A stretch of 12,954 nt of DNA. It comes from an uncultured Simplicispira sp. (lineage in GTDB: Bacteria > Pseudomonadota > Gammaproteobacteria > Burkholderiales > Burkholderiaceae_C). The notes beneath the pieces are model-generated. The model saw only the letters and a program-made list of their open reading frames with translations. It ran no database searches and was not told the origin of the DNA. Location: positions 1 to 12,954 of the forward strand of contig CAIRYF010000440.1 of NCBI GenBank assembly GCA_903882725.1, read 5' to 3'. This document shows, in pieces, positions 6,855 through 12,954 of the stretch (positions are counted from its first letter, which is position 1; every line of letters starts with the position of its first letter). The position numbers and the translations under genes are program-made.

Positions 6855-6896
6855 GGATAAAACGGCTGGCCTGAGGCGCATCAATCGTGCCAGCCG
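6855..6896 (-). terminator. Probable intrinsic terminator of the small membrane-protein gene
   Basis: On the minus strand CGGCTGGC (6896-6889) pairs perfectly with GCCAGCCG (6870-6863), followed by TTTTAT. The 18-base loop holds the gene's own stop codon (6883-6881), so the hairpin starts inside its last codons. No T-run follows on the plus strand, so it would not end ftsY transcripts. Confidence 0.55.
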
Positions 6897-7159
6897 CGCA
6901 GCACCAGCCACTGGCAGCTGGCGCACACCAGCACCAGCGCGGCGTAGGTCAGCATCTTGCCGTCGCGCCCATCCGACCATAAACCGACCAGCAGCACCAC
7001 ACACCCCACTATGAAATTAAGAGCTAGTTGCGCAGGCCACGAAAGGGTTGCGGGCCGTTTTGACCAAAAAACCAAGGTTCCGACGCACAAAGCCAATGCC
7101 ACGCCCGCAGCCGGGCCGACAAAGTGGATAAGGTGGTTAAAAGCAACAAAAGAGTCCAT
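6881..7159 (-). CDS. Small integral membrane protein of unknown function, 92 aa
   Basis: I do not recognise a named family. From ATG 7159-7157 the product is 92 residues with three likely membrane helices: about 10-32 (HFVGPAAGVALALCVGTLVF), 45-61 (AQLALNFIVGCVVLLVGLW) and 68-87 (MLTYAALVLVCASCQWLVL). The loop between helices 2 and 3 is charged (SDGRDGK). The frame stays open to a TTG at 7231, but the extra residues are Cys-rich and unlike a start, so the ATG is preferred; no clear Shine-Dalgarno supports either. It is divergent from hemA (71 bases between starts) and convergent with ftsY. The long open frame, membrane-like composition and terminator at its end support a real gene. Confidence 0.7.
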   Translation of the reverse strand: MDSFVAFNHLIHFVGPAAGVALALCVGTLVFWSKRPATLSWPAQLALNFIVGCVVLLVGLWSDGRDGKMLTYAALVLVCASCQWLVLRGWHD

Positions 7160-7218
7160 AAAACTAACGCAGATCAAGGTTTGTGCCCACACCTGCGGCG
7201 CGCACCTGCAACAAATTT

Positions 7219-7230
7219 TATAATCTGACA
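7219..7230 (+). promoter_or_regulatory. hemA -10 box with probable leaderless start
   Basis: A perfect TATAAT (7219-7224) ends six bases before ATG 7231, so transcription should begin at or next to the A of the start codon. CTGACA between them has no ribosome-binding sequence. No good -35 box lies 16-18 bases upstream. The same AT-rich block reads TATAAA on the minus strand (7222-7217), which could serve the divergent membrane-protein gene. Confidence 0.6.
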
Positions 7231-8529
7231 ATGGCAGTCTGGGCTTTAGGCATTAACCACACCACCGCGCCGCTTGATCTGCGCGGTCGTTTTGCGTTTG
7301 CGATCGATCAAATTGGCCCGACGCTGCAAGGCTTGCGCCAGTCCCTTGGCCAAAGCAGCCCACAGCGCAGCGTCGAATCCGCCATCATCTCCACGTGCAA
7401 CCGCACCGAAATCTATTGCGCTGGCGACCACGCCGCACTAGAGCACACCATGGGCTGGCTGGCCCACAGCGGCGGTGTCAGCACCGATGTGCTGCGCGCG
7501 CATTCCTACACCCTTGAAGACGGCTCCGTAGCGCGCCACGCCTTTCGCGTCGCCAGCGGCTTGGATTCTATGGTGCTGGGCGAGCCGCAAATTTTGGGCC
7601 AAATGAAAGACGCGGTGCGCGCCGCCGATCATGCTGGAGCCTTGGGATCGACACTGAACCAGCTGTTTCAGCGCAGTTTTGCCGTCGCCAAAGAAGTGCG
7701 CACCTCGACCGAAATTGGCGCGCACAGCATCAGCATGGCCGCTGCCGCCGTGCGCTTGGCCAGCCAGCTATTTGAAGATTTAAGCCAAACGCGCGTGCTG
7801 TTTGTCGGCGCGGGCGAAATGATCGAGCTCACGGCCACGCACTTTGCCGCGCGCAACCCCCAATCCATCGCCATTGCCAACCGCACGCTAGAGCGCGGCG
7901 AAAAACTCGCCACCCGCTTTGGCGGCGAAGTGATCCGCTTGGCCGACCTGCCCGATCGCCTGCACGAGTTCGACATCGTCGTCAGCTGCACTGCCAGCAG
8001 CTTGCCCATCGTCGGCTTAGGCGCTGTCGAACGCGCCCTGAAAAAGCGCCGCCATCGCCCGATGTTCATGGTCGATTTGGCCGTGCCGCGCGACATCGAG
8101 CCTGAAGTCAAAGATCTCGAAGACGTCTACCTCTACACCGTGGACGACTTGGCCAGCGTGGTGCAAACCGCCCAGGCCAGCCGCCAAGCCGCTGTCGAGC
8201 AGGCCGAGGCCATCATCGACGCCGGTGTGCAAAGCTTTTTGCACTGGATGGATCAACGTGACCCGCAGCACGGCGTGGTGCCGCTGATTTTGCAATTGCA
8301 AAGCCAGTCCGACGCATGGCGCTCCACCGAAATCGCCCGCGCGCGCCGACGCTTGGCACGCGGCGAAGACATCGACGCCGTGCTTGACGCCCTGTCGCGC
8401 GGCGTTGCCAAAAAAATGCTGCACGGCACCATGGCCGAGCTGCGCAACGCCGACGCTGCCGCGCGTGCCCACACCGCCCACACCGCTTCGCGCCTGTTTC
8501 TGCGTTCGCAGAGCAAAAAAGCCCTCTAG
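7231..8529 (+). CDS. hemA: Glutamyl-tRNA reductase (HemA), 432 aa
   Basis: It reduces Glu-tRNA(Glu) to glutamate-1-semialdehyde with NADPH, the first committed step of C5-pathway tetrapyrrole synthesis. The N-terminal catalytic domain has [12 protein letters not shown] (7-18) and STCNRTEIY (54-62) with the nucleophile Cys56, plus [15 protein letters not shown] (110-124). The NADPH-binding domain shows VGAGEMIEL (192-200) and IANRT. The C-terminal dimerisation helices include [15 protein letters not shown]. Length is normal. The start is ATG 7231, giving [11 protein letters not shown] as in relatives; an upstream in-frame ATG at 7183 adds 16 unrelated residues. The last codons and TAG stop (8527-8529) fall in repeat copy B. 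prfA follows 56 bases later, the usual hemA-prfA-prmC order. Confidence 0.97.
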   Translation: MAVWALGINHTTAPLDLRGRFAFAIDQIGPTLQGLRQSLGQSSPQRSVESAIISTCNRTEIYCAGDHAALEHTMGWLAHSGGVSTDVLRAHSYTLEDGSVARHAFRVASGLDSMVLGEPQILGQMKDAVRAADHAGALGSTLNQLFQRSFAVAKEVRTSTEIGAHSISMAAAAVRLASQLFEDLSQTRVLFVGAGEMIELTATHFAARNPQSIAIANRTLERGEKLATRFGGEVIRLADLPDRLHEFDIVVSCTASSLPIVGLGAVERALKKRRHRPMFMVDLAVPRDIEPEVKDLEDVYLYTVDDLASVVQTAQASRQAAVEQAEAIIDAGVQSFLHWMDQRDPQHGVVPLILQLQSQSDAWRSTEIARARRRLARGEDIDAVLDALSRGVAKKMLHGTMAELRNADAAARAHTAHTASRLFLRSQSKKAL

Positions 8530-8571
8530 CGCCCATCTGGCCTGCGCTGATAGCTACCGTTTTAGTAGCTA
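8522..8571 (+). repeat. Interspersed repeat, copy B, covering the hemA stop codon
   Basis: Bases 8522-8558 align without gaps to copies A and C, sharing CTCTAGC, TGCGCT and ATAGCTA with copy C (25-26 of 37-38 bases). CTC TAG is the hemA Leu codon and stop. TAGCTAC (8551-8557) and GTAGCTA (8565-8571) form a perfect 7-bp hairpin with a 7-base loop, not followed by a T-run. Confidence 0.7.
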
Positions 8572-8575
8572 AAAT
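8547..8575 (+). promoter_or_regulatory. Possible prfA promoter inside repeat copy B
   Basis: CTGATA (8547-8552, four of six to TTGACA), a 17-base spacer and TAAAAT (8570-8575, five of six to TATAAT). Transcription would start near 8582, only a few bases before ATG 8586, which has no Shine-Dalgarno. Weak evidence; prfA may simply be read through from hemA. Confidence 0.3.
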
Positions 8576-8585
8576 TTCTATTCTG

Positions 8586-9677
8586 ATGAAACCTTTTCTC
8601 CAAAACCAGCTGGAGCGCTACGCCCGGCGCTTGGGCGAGCTTGACTTTTTGCTCTCGCGCGAAGACATCATGGGCGATATGGCGCAGTACCGCGTGCTCT
8701 CGCGCGAGCACGCCGAAGTGACGCAAATTGCCGGGCGCTACGCCCGCTGGTGCCAGCGCAGCAGCGACTTGGCTGGGGCGCAAGAGATGTTGGACGACCC
8801 CGAGATGGCCGACATGGCCGAGATGGCGCAAGAAGAAATCGCCAGCGCCCAAGCCGAACTATTGACCTTGGAAAACGAGCTACAGCGCCTGCTGCTGCCC
8901 AAAGACCCGCAAGACGCACGCAACGCCTTTGTCGAAATTCGCGCTGGCACTGGCGGTGACGAGTCGGCGCTGTTTGCCGGGGACTTGGCGCGGATGTATA
9001 TGCGCTACGCCGATCGCGTCGGCTGGACGGTGGAGATCGTCAGCGAGCACGCTGCCGAGCTGGGCGGCTACAAAGAAATCGTGCTGCGCGTGGCCGGTGA
9101 CGACATTTACGGCCAGCTGCGCTTTGAGTCCGGCGGCCACCGCGTGCAGCGCGTGCCCACCACCGAAACGCAAGGCCGCATCCACACCAGCGCCTGCACC
9201 GTCGCAGTGATGCCCGAGCCGGACGCGCAGGAGGCCATCAAGCTCAACCCGGCCGACTTGCGCATCGACACCTTCCGCGCCAGCGGTGCTGGTGGCCAGC
9301 ACATCAACAAAACCGATTCTGCTGTGCGCGTAGTTCACCTGCCCACCGGCATCGTCGCCGAATGCCAAGACGGGCGCAGCCAGCACGCCAACAAGGCCAA
9401 GGCGCTGCAAGTGCTGCAAGCGCGCATCCAAGAAAAAGACCGCAGCGAACGCGCCGCCAAAGAAGCCGCCGAGCGCAAGGGCTTGATTGGCAGCGGCGAC
9501 CGCTCCGACCGCATCCGCACCTACAACTTTCCGCAGGGCCGCCTGACCGACCACCGCATCAACCTGACGCTGTACAAGCTGCTGTATGTGATGGAAGGCG
9601 ACTTGGGCGAGGTGCTGCAAGCGCTGCAACACGCCCGCGAGGCCGAGCAGCTGGCCGAGCTGGAACGGGCCGGATAG
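8586..9677 (+). CDS. prfA: Peptide chain release factor 1, 363 aa
   Basis: RF1 recognises UAA and UAG in the ribosomal A site and triggers peptide release. Domain 1 is helical (about 1-105). The decoding domain holds the RF1 tripeptide as PTT (191-193, in [17 protein letters not shown]), a P-x-T form that separates it from the SPF of RF2. The catalytic GGQ loop is at 236-238 ([18 protein letters not shown]), and [18 protein letters not shown] lies near residues 303-320. Length is normal for RF1. There is no ribosome-binding sequence before ATG 8586, whose upstream bases are AT-rich and repeat-derived. The GGQ glutamine is the substrate of PrmC, encoded 85 bases downstream. Confidence 0.97.
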   Translation: MKPFLQNQLERYARRLGELDFLLSREDIMGDMAQYRVLSREHAEVTQIAGRYARWCQRSSDLAGAQEMLDDPEMADMAEMAQEEIASAQAELLTLENELQRLLLPKDPQDARNAFVEIRAGTGGDESALFAGDLARMYMRYADRVGWTVEIVSEHAAELGGYKEIVLRVAGDDIYGQLRFESGGHRVQRVPTTETQGRIHTSACTVAVMPEPDAQEAIKLNPADLRIDTFRASGAGGQHINKTDSAVRVVHLPTGIVAECQDGRSQHANKAKALQVLQARIQEKDRSERAAKEAAERKGLIGSGDRSDRIRTYNFPQGRLTDHRINLTLYKLLYVMEGDLGEVLQALQHAREAEQLAELERAG

Positions 9678-9710
9678 CACACTGAGTAATGGCAAAATAC
9701 AGTCAAATCG

Positions 9711-9761
9711 GCCTCTAGCCCTTTAACTGCTTGCGCTTATAGCTATCAAAAGCAGAGTAAA
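9711..9761 (+). repeat. Interspersed repeat, copy C, ending one base before prmC
   Basis: Aligns without gaps to copy A over 51 bases, sharing AGTAAA, TAGCTATC, GCGC and CTC.AGC, and to copy B over 37. It fills most of the prfA-prmC gap and ends one base before ATG 9763. The only ribosome-binding-like bases for prmC (AGAG, 9754-9757) lie inside it. Confidence 0.75.
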
Positions 9762-9762
9762 A

Positions 9763-10635
9763 ATGCCTGTGTCTGCACCTATCTCCCTCTCTTTGACTTT
9801 GCAGGACGCGCTGGCCCAAGCCCAGGCACTGGGTTTAGAGCGCATCGACGCCCAATTGCTGCTGCTGCACGCGCTGGGCCGTGCAGATGCGGGCCGCGCT
9901 TGGCTGTTGGCGCACAACAGCGACCCCCTGCCCACCGATGTCCACGCGCGCTTTGTCGCCTTGTGCCAGCGCCGTGCCGAGGGTGAGCCGGTGGCCTATC
10001 TGCGCGGCTGCAAAGAGTTTTATGGCCTGACGCTGCACATTGACGCGCGTGTGCTCGACCCGCGCCCAGACACCGAGACCTTGGTCGATTGGGCGCTGGA
10101 GGTACTCGACGGATTCGATATGCCCAAAGCGCCCGCGCTGCAAGTGCTGGACTTGGGCACCGGCAGCGGCGCTATCGCGCTGGCCTTGCAACACCAGCGC
10201 CCGCAGGCGCAAGTCAGTGCCATCGACGCCAGTGCCGATGCTTTGGCCGTCGCCCAAGCCAACGCCACGCGGCTGGGTTTGGCGGTGCAATTTGCGCTGG
10301 GCAACTGGCTGCACGGCGTGGTGGGGCAGTTTGATGTCATCGTCTCCAATCCGCCTTATATTGCCGGTGCCGATCCGCATTTGGCTGCCCTGCGCTACGA
10401 GCCGCTGCAAGCGCTGGCCAGCGGCGCTGATGGGCTAGACGACATTCGCGCCATCGTCGCCCAAGCCCCGGCGCGCTTGCGCCCCGGCGGCTGGCTGCTG
10501 CTAGAGCACGGCTGGGATCAGGCAAAAGCCGTGCAGGCGCTGCTGCGCGCAGCCGGATGGACGCAAGTGCAAAGCCGCAAAGACCTCGGCGGCATCGCGC
10601 GATGCTCGGGCGGGCAATGGCCGACAATGAAATAA
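9763..10635 (+). CDS. prmC: Peptide chain release factor N5-glutamine methyltransferase, 290 aa
   Basis: It methylates the GGQ glutamine of RF1 and RF2 with S-adenosylmethionine, raising release activity. The N-terminal helical domain (1-about 90) includes GEPVAYLRGCKEFYGL (74-89), which helps hold the release factor. Next come the PRPDTETLVDW stretch (100-110), the SAM loop LDLGTGSGAIAL (129-140), the acidic AIDAS (153-157), and the catalytic SNPPYI (195-200), the N5-glutamine methyltransferase signature. The product is of normal length. The ATG at 9763 gives the expected N-terminus. It follows its substrate gene prfA and precedes grxD by 38 bases, so prfA, prmC and grxD probably share a transcript. 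Confidence 0.96.
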   Translation: MPVSAPISLSLTLQDALAQAQALGLERIDAQLLLLHALGRADAGRAWLLAHNSDPLPTDVHARFVALCQRRAEGEPVAYLRGCKEFYGLTLHIDARVLDPRPDTETLVDWALEVLDGFDMPKAPALQVLDLGTGSGAIALALQHQRPQAQVSAIDASADALAVAQANATRLGLAVQFALGNWLHGVVGQFDVIVSNPPYIAGADPHLAALRYEPLQALASGADGLDDIRAIVAQAPARLRPGGWLLLEHGWDQAKAVQALLRAAGWTQVQSRKDLGGIARCSGGQWPTMK

Positions 10636-10673
10636 TCACGCCGTTGTCACCTTTTCTACCTACCGGAGTTTTC

Positions 10674-10997
10674 ATGAGCGATACCCAGAAACGCATCGAC
10701 GATCTCGTCAAATCCAGCGACGTGCTGCTGTTCATGAAAGGCACAGCCAGCTTTCCCATGTGCGGTTTTTCTGGCCGCGCGGTGCAAGTGCTCAAGGCCT
10801 GCGGCGTCGATCCTAAAAATATCGTCACGGTGAACGTGCTCGAAGATGAAGAAATTCGCCAAGGCATCAAGGATTACAGCACGTGGCCGACCATTCCACA
10901 GCTGTATATCAAGGGCGAATTCATCGGCGGCTCGGACATCATGATGGAGATGTACGAGTCGGGCGAGCTTAAGCAAGCGCTGGGCACTACGGCTTAA
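10674..10997 (+). CDS. grxD: Monothiol CGFS glutaredoxin (Grx4 type), 107 aa
   Basis: A cytoplasmic monothiol glutaredoxin that binds a [2Fe-2S] cluster with glutathione, as a dimer or with BolA, and passes it to client proteins. The active site is CGFS (30-33, in FPMCGFSGRA) with the glutathione-binding Lys22 (FMKGT), WPTIPQLY (71-78) with the cis-Pro, and GGSD (85-88). The 107-residue length is typical of the single-domain family. CGGAG (10664-10668), five bases before ATG 10674, decides the start; the frame is open 39 codons further up but that region lies in prmC. A strong terminator at 11017-11042 ends this plus-strand cluster. Confidence 0.96.
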   Translation: MSDTQKRIDDLVKSSDVLLFMKGTASFPMCGFSGRAVQVLKACGVDPKNIVTVNVLEDEEIRQGIKDYSTWPTIPQLYIKGEFIGGSDIMMEMYESGELKQALGTTA

Positions 10998-11016
10998 CGG
11001 GCCGGCAATAGCCGAC

Positions 11017-11042
11017 AAGCCGCCTTCTGAGGCGGCTTTTTT
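11017..11042 (+). terminator. Intrinsic terminator after grxD
   Basis: AAGCCGCC (11017-11024) pairs perfectly with GGCGGCTT (11031-11038) around TTCTGA, and the T-run 11037-11042 follows. It lies 20 bases after the grxD stop. No matching T-run exists on the minus strand, so it acts for the plus strand only. Confidence 0.93.
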
Positions 11043-11081
11043 GTGCCTGGGGTAGATGGTTGGTGCGGCTGGAGTTCGTCG

Positions 11082-11744
11082 TTAGCCGGTCATGCGGCCA
11101 TCAAACAGCCAGTTGCGCTGGGCGGCAAACACCGCATTGGGGTAGGGATCGCGGCCCCGGCTGCCGTTGTAGCGCCCTAGCGTCAAAAATAAATCGCCGC
11201 GCTCGCGGTCAAGGTAGTGGCGCAAGATGACGCAGCCAAAGCGCAGATTGGTCTGCATATGGAACAGCTTGCCCGCGTCACCATCGCCAATCACGCGCGT
11301 CCAAAACGGCATCACTTGCATATAGCCACGCGCACCAGCGCTGGAAAGGGCGAATTTGCGAAAGGCGCTTTCGACCTGAATCAGCCCCAGCACCAGCGCG
11401 ACATCGAGGCCAGCGCGCCGACTCTCGTACCACACAGTTTGCAGAAAATCGCGGCGCACTTCCCACTCGGGTTTGCGCTTGCGCAGGCGATCGCTCATGG
11501 TGCCCAGCCAGCGCAAATACACCAGCCGCGCTTCGGTGGAGGGAAAGTCGGGCTCGGGCGGTGCGGCGTTGGACACGGCGGAACTCAGCGCGGTGCGCAC
11601 CGAGTCCATCAGCGGCTCCTCTAGCTGGCCGCCTGCATAAGCCGACGTTGGCGCAGCCAGCCAAGCGGTTGGGGCCAGCGTCAGCGCGCCCAGCGACGCC
11701 ACGCAAGAGCGCCGCGAAACACCGAAAGCGCTTAACGTACTCAT
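11082..11744 (-). CDS. Exported lytic transglycosylase, SLT family, 220 aa
   Basis: It probably cleaves peptidoglycan glycan strands in the periplasm, leaving 1,6-anhydro-muramic ends. The C-terminal SLT domain has the catalytic Glu125 in [20 protein letters not shown] (122-141), then MQVMPFW (142-148) and [12 protein letters not shown] (191-202), the usual order for family 1 transglycosylases. The N-terminus (1-37, ending TSAYA) is a signal peptide; SRRSCV with two arginines before the hydrophobic part resembles a Tat signal, so export by Tat is possible. A charged stretch at 70-110 links signal and domain. Its ATG overlaps the proS stop (ATGA), so it is translated from the proS transcript. 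It converges on grxD. No clear terminator is seen after the stop. Confidence 0.92.
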   Translation of the reverse strand: MSTLSAFGVSRRSCVASLGALTLAPTAWLAAPTSAYAGGQLEEPLMDSVRTALSSAVSNAAPPEPDFPSTEARLVYLRWLGTMSDRLRKRKPEWEVRRDFLQTVWYESRRAGLDVALVLGLIQVESAFRKFALSSAGARGYMQVMPFWTRVIGDGDAGKLFHMQTNLRFGCVILRHYLDRERGDLFLTLGRYNGSRGRDPYPNAVFAAQRNWLFDGRMTG

Positions 11745-12954
11745 GCGGATAAGCGGCCCTTGAGCAGGGCCAAGATGTCGGCGGTCGCTACTTTGGTGGC
11801 AGCGCTGTCGCGGCGGTGTTGGTATTCGACCATGCCTTCTTTCAGGCCACGGTCGCCAATCGTGACGCGGTGCGGCACGCCAATCAGCTCCCAGTCGGCA
11901 AACATGGCACCGGGGCGCTCGCCACGGTCGTCCAAAATCACATCGACACCGGCGGCCAGCAGTTCGCTGTAGAGCAATTGGGCAGCGGCTTTGACGTCAG
12001 GGAAGCGCTCGGGCGTGATCGGGCACAACACTACGGTGAACGGCGCAATCGCGTCGGGCCAGATGATGCCGCGCTCGTCGTGGTTTTGCTCGATGGCGGC
12101 GGCGGGCAGGCGGGTGATACCGATGCCGTAGCAGCCCATTTCAAAGAAAGTGGGTTTGCCGTTTTCGCCCAAAAAGGTGGCGTTCATGGCTTGGCTGTAT
12201 TTGGTGCCCAAATAAAACACGTGGCCGACTTCGATGCCGCGCTCAATCGCCAGCGTGCCTTGGCCGTCGGGCGAGGCATCGCCCGCCACCACGTTGCGGA
12301 TGTCGGCCACCAGCGTTGGCTCTGGCAAGTCGCGGCCCCAGTTGACGCCGGTCATGTGGAAGTCGGCTTCGTTGGCACCGCAAATCCAGTCGGCCATGAC
12401 CGCCACTTCACGGTCTACCACCATGTGCAGCGGTTTTTGCAGGCCGATAGGGCCCAAGTAGCCGGGCTTGCAGCCAAAGTGGGCGTCAATTTCTGTCGGC
12501 GTGGCAAAGCGGAAGGCAGCAAGGCCCGGCACTTTGCCAACTTTGATCTCGTTCATGTCGTGGTCACCGCGCAGCAACAGCAGCCAAACTTGGGTTTTGA
12601 CAATTTCACCGGCCTCATTGGCTTCGTCAGTGGCCAGCACCAGCGATTTAACGGTAGTAGCCAGCGGCACGCCCAGCAGCTCGGCCACGTCGGGGCAGGT
12701 GCTTTTGCCTGGGGTGGCGGTTTTGGTCAGTGGCTGGGTGGTAGCGCCGCGCGGGCCAGCGGGGGCCAGCGCTTCGGCTTTTTCCATGTTGGCGGCGTAA
12801 TCACTGCCGGGGCAGTAAACGATGGCGTCTTCGCCCGTCGCCGCAATCACCTGAAATTCTTCGCTCAGGTCGCCACCAATGGCACCGCTGTCAGCGGCTA
12901 CAGCGCGATAGGTCAGGCCAAAGCGGTCAAAAATTTTGCGGTAGGCCGCGGCCA
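11741..12954 (-). CDS. proS: Proline--tRNA ligase, C-terminal 403 residues (5' end outside window)
   Basis: It charges tRNA(Pro) with proline. The frame is open to the window edge at 12954, and [13 protein letters not shown] at the visible start is continuous with the rest, so the GTG at 12850 is internal and not the start. About 170 N-terminal residues, including class II motifs 1 and 2, are missing. The visible part contains the inserted YbaK-like editing domain that removes mischarged alanine ([33 protein letters not shown]), then [13 protein letters not shown], class II motif 3 (GCYGIGITR), and the anticodon-binding domain ([22 protein letters not shown]). This is the long bacterial ProRS type with an editing insert. 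The stop TGA overlaps the transglycosylase start. Confidence 0.96.
   Translation of the reverse strand, partial: AAAYRKIFDRFGLTYRAVAADSGAIGGDLSEEFQVIAATGEDAIVYCPGSDYAANMEKAEALAPAGPRGATTQPLTKTATPGKSTCPDVAELLGVPLATTVKSLVLATDEANEAGEIVKTQVWLLLLRGDHDMNEIKVGKVPGLAAFRFATPTEIDAHFGCKPGYLGPIGLQKPLHMVVDREVAVMADWICGANEADFHMTGVNWGRDLPEPTLVADIRNVVAGDASPDGQGTLAIERGIEVGHVFYLGTKYSQAMNATFLGENGKPTFFEMGCYGIGITRLPAAAIEQNHDERGIIWPDAIAPFTVVLCPITPERFPDVKAAAQLLYSELLAAGVDVILDDRGERPGAMFADWELIGVPHRVTIGDRGLKEGMVEYQHRRDSAATKVATADILALLKGRLSA

Noticed and set aside
8880..9695. A 271-residue minus-strand open frame antisense to prfA.
   Set aside because: Low-complexity Ala/Val/Gln sequence with no recognisable domain, fully inside a certain gene.
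1..12954. A novel defence, mobile or biosynthetic system.
   Set aside because: No transposase, integrase, phage, nuclease, toxin or CRISPR-type sequence is seen; the genes are core functions in familiar order.

Overview
This window looks like chromosome from a betaproteobacterium of the order Burkholderiales, most likely family Comamonadaceae. The proteins read as that group, DNA is about 60% GC, and the gene orders (M16 peptidase pair, rsmD and coaD facing away from ftsY; hemA, prfA, prmC, grxD; a lytic transglycosylase after proS) fit it. No searches were run, so the family is an inference. Almost everything is housekeeping. I see no phage, transposase, CRISPR array, RNA gene or defence system, and no gene set that suggests a new system.

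Layout. Bases 1-396 are the end of a two-component sensor kinase. Bases 592-1711 hold three small stress/envelope genes on the plus strand: a 54-residue UPF0391/DUF1328 membrane protein, a DUF883 (ElaB/YqjD-like) anchored protein and a BON-domain lipoprotein. A terminator at 1731-1770, with A and T tails suited to both strands, separates them from a tightly packed minus-strand operon: zinc M16 protease, its metal-site-less M16 partner, rsmD and coaD. ftsY runs the other way, with only 28 bases between its start and the first M16 start. A small three-helix membrane protein (minus) lies between ftsY and hemA. hemA, prfA, prmC and grxD follow on the plus strand and end in a clear terminator. Converging on them are proS (cut by the window end) and a lytic transglycosylase with an ATGA overlap.

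How the genes work together. The M16 pair probably forms a periplasmic heterodimer. PrmC methylates the GGQ glutamine of release factor 1, encoded just upstream. HemA starts tetrapyrrole synthesis, FtsY targets membrane proteins, RsmD modifies 16S rRNA, CoaD makes dephospho-CoA, and GrxD handles Fe-S clusters.

The most interesting material is small and non-coding. Three copies of a short interspersed repeat align without gaps over 37 bases. Their edges fall on gene boundaries: one copy encodes most of a signal peptide, one supplies the hemA stop codon, and one ends one base before the prmC start. A perfect TAGAAT-N6-ATTCTA palindrome lies between the divergent M16 and ftsY starts and could be a symmetrical promoter. 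hemA has TATAAT six bases before its ATG and no ribosome-binding site, suggesting a leaderless mRNA.
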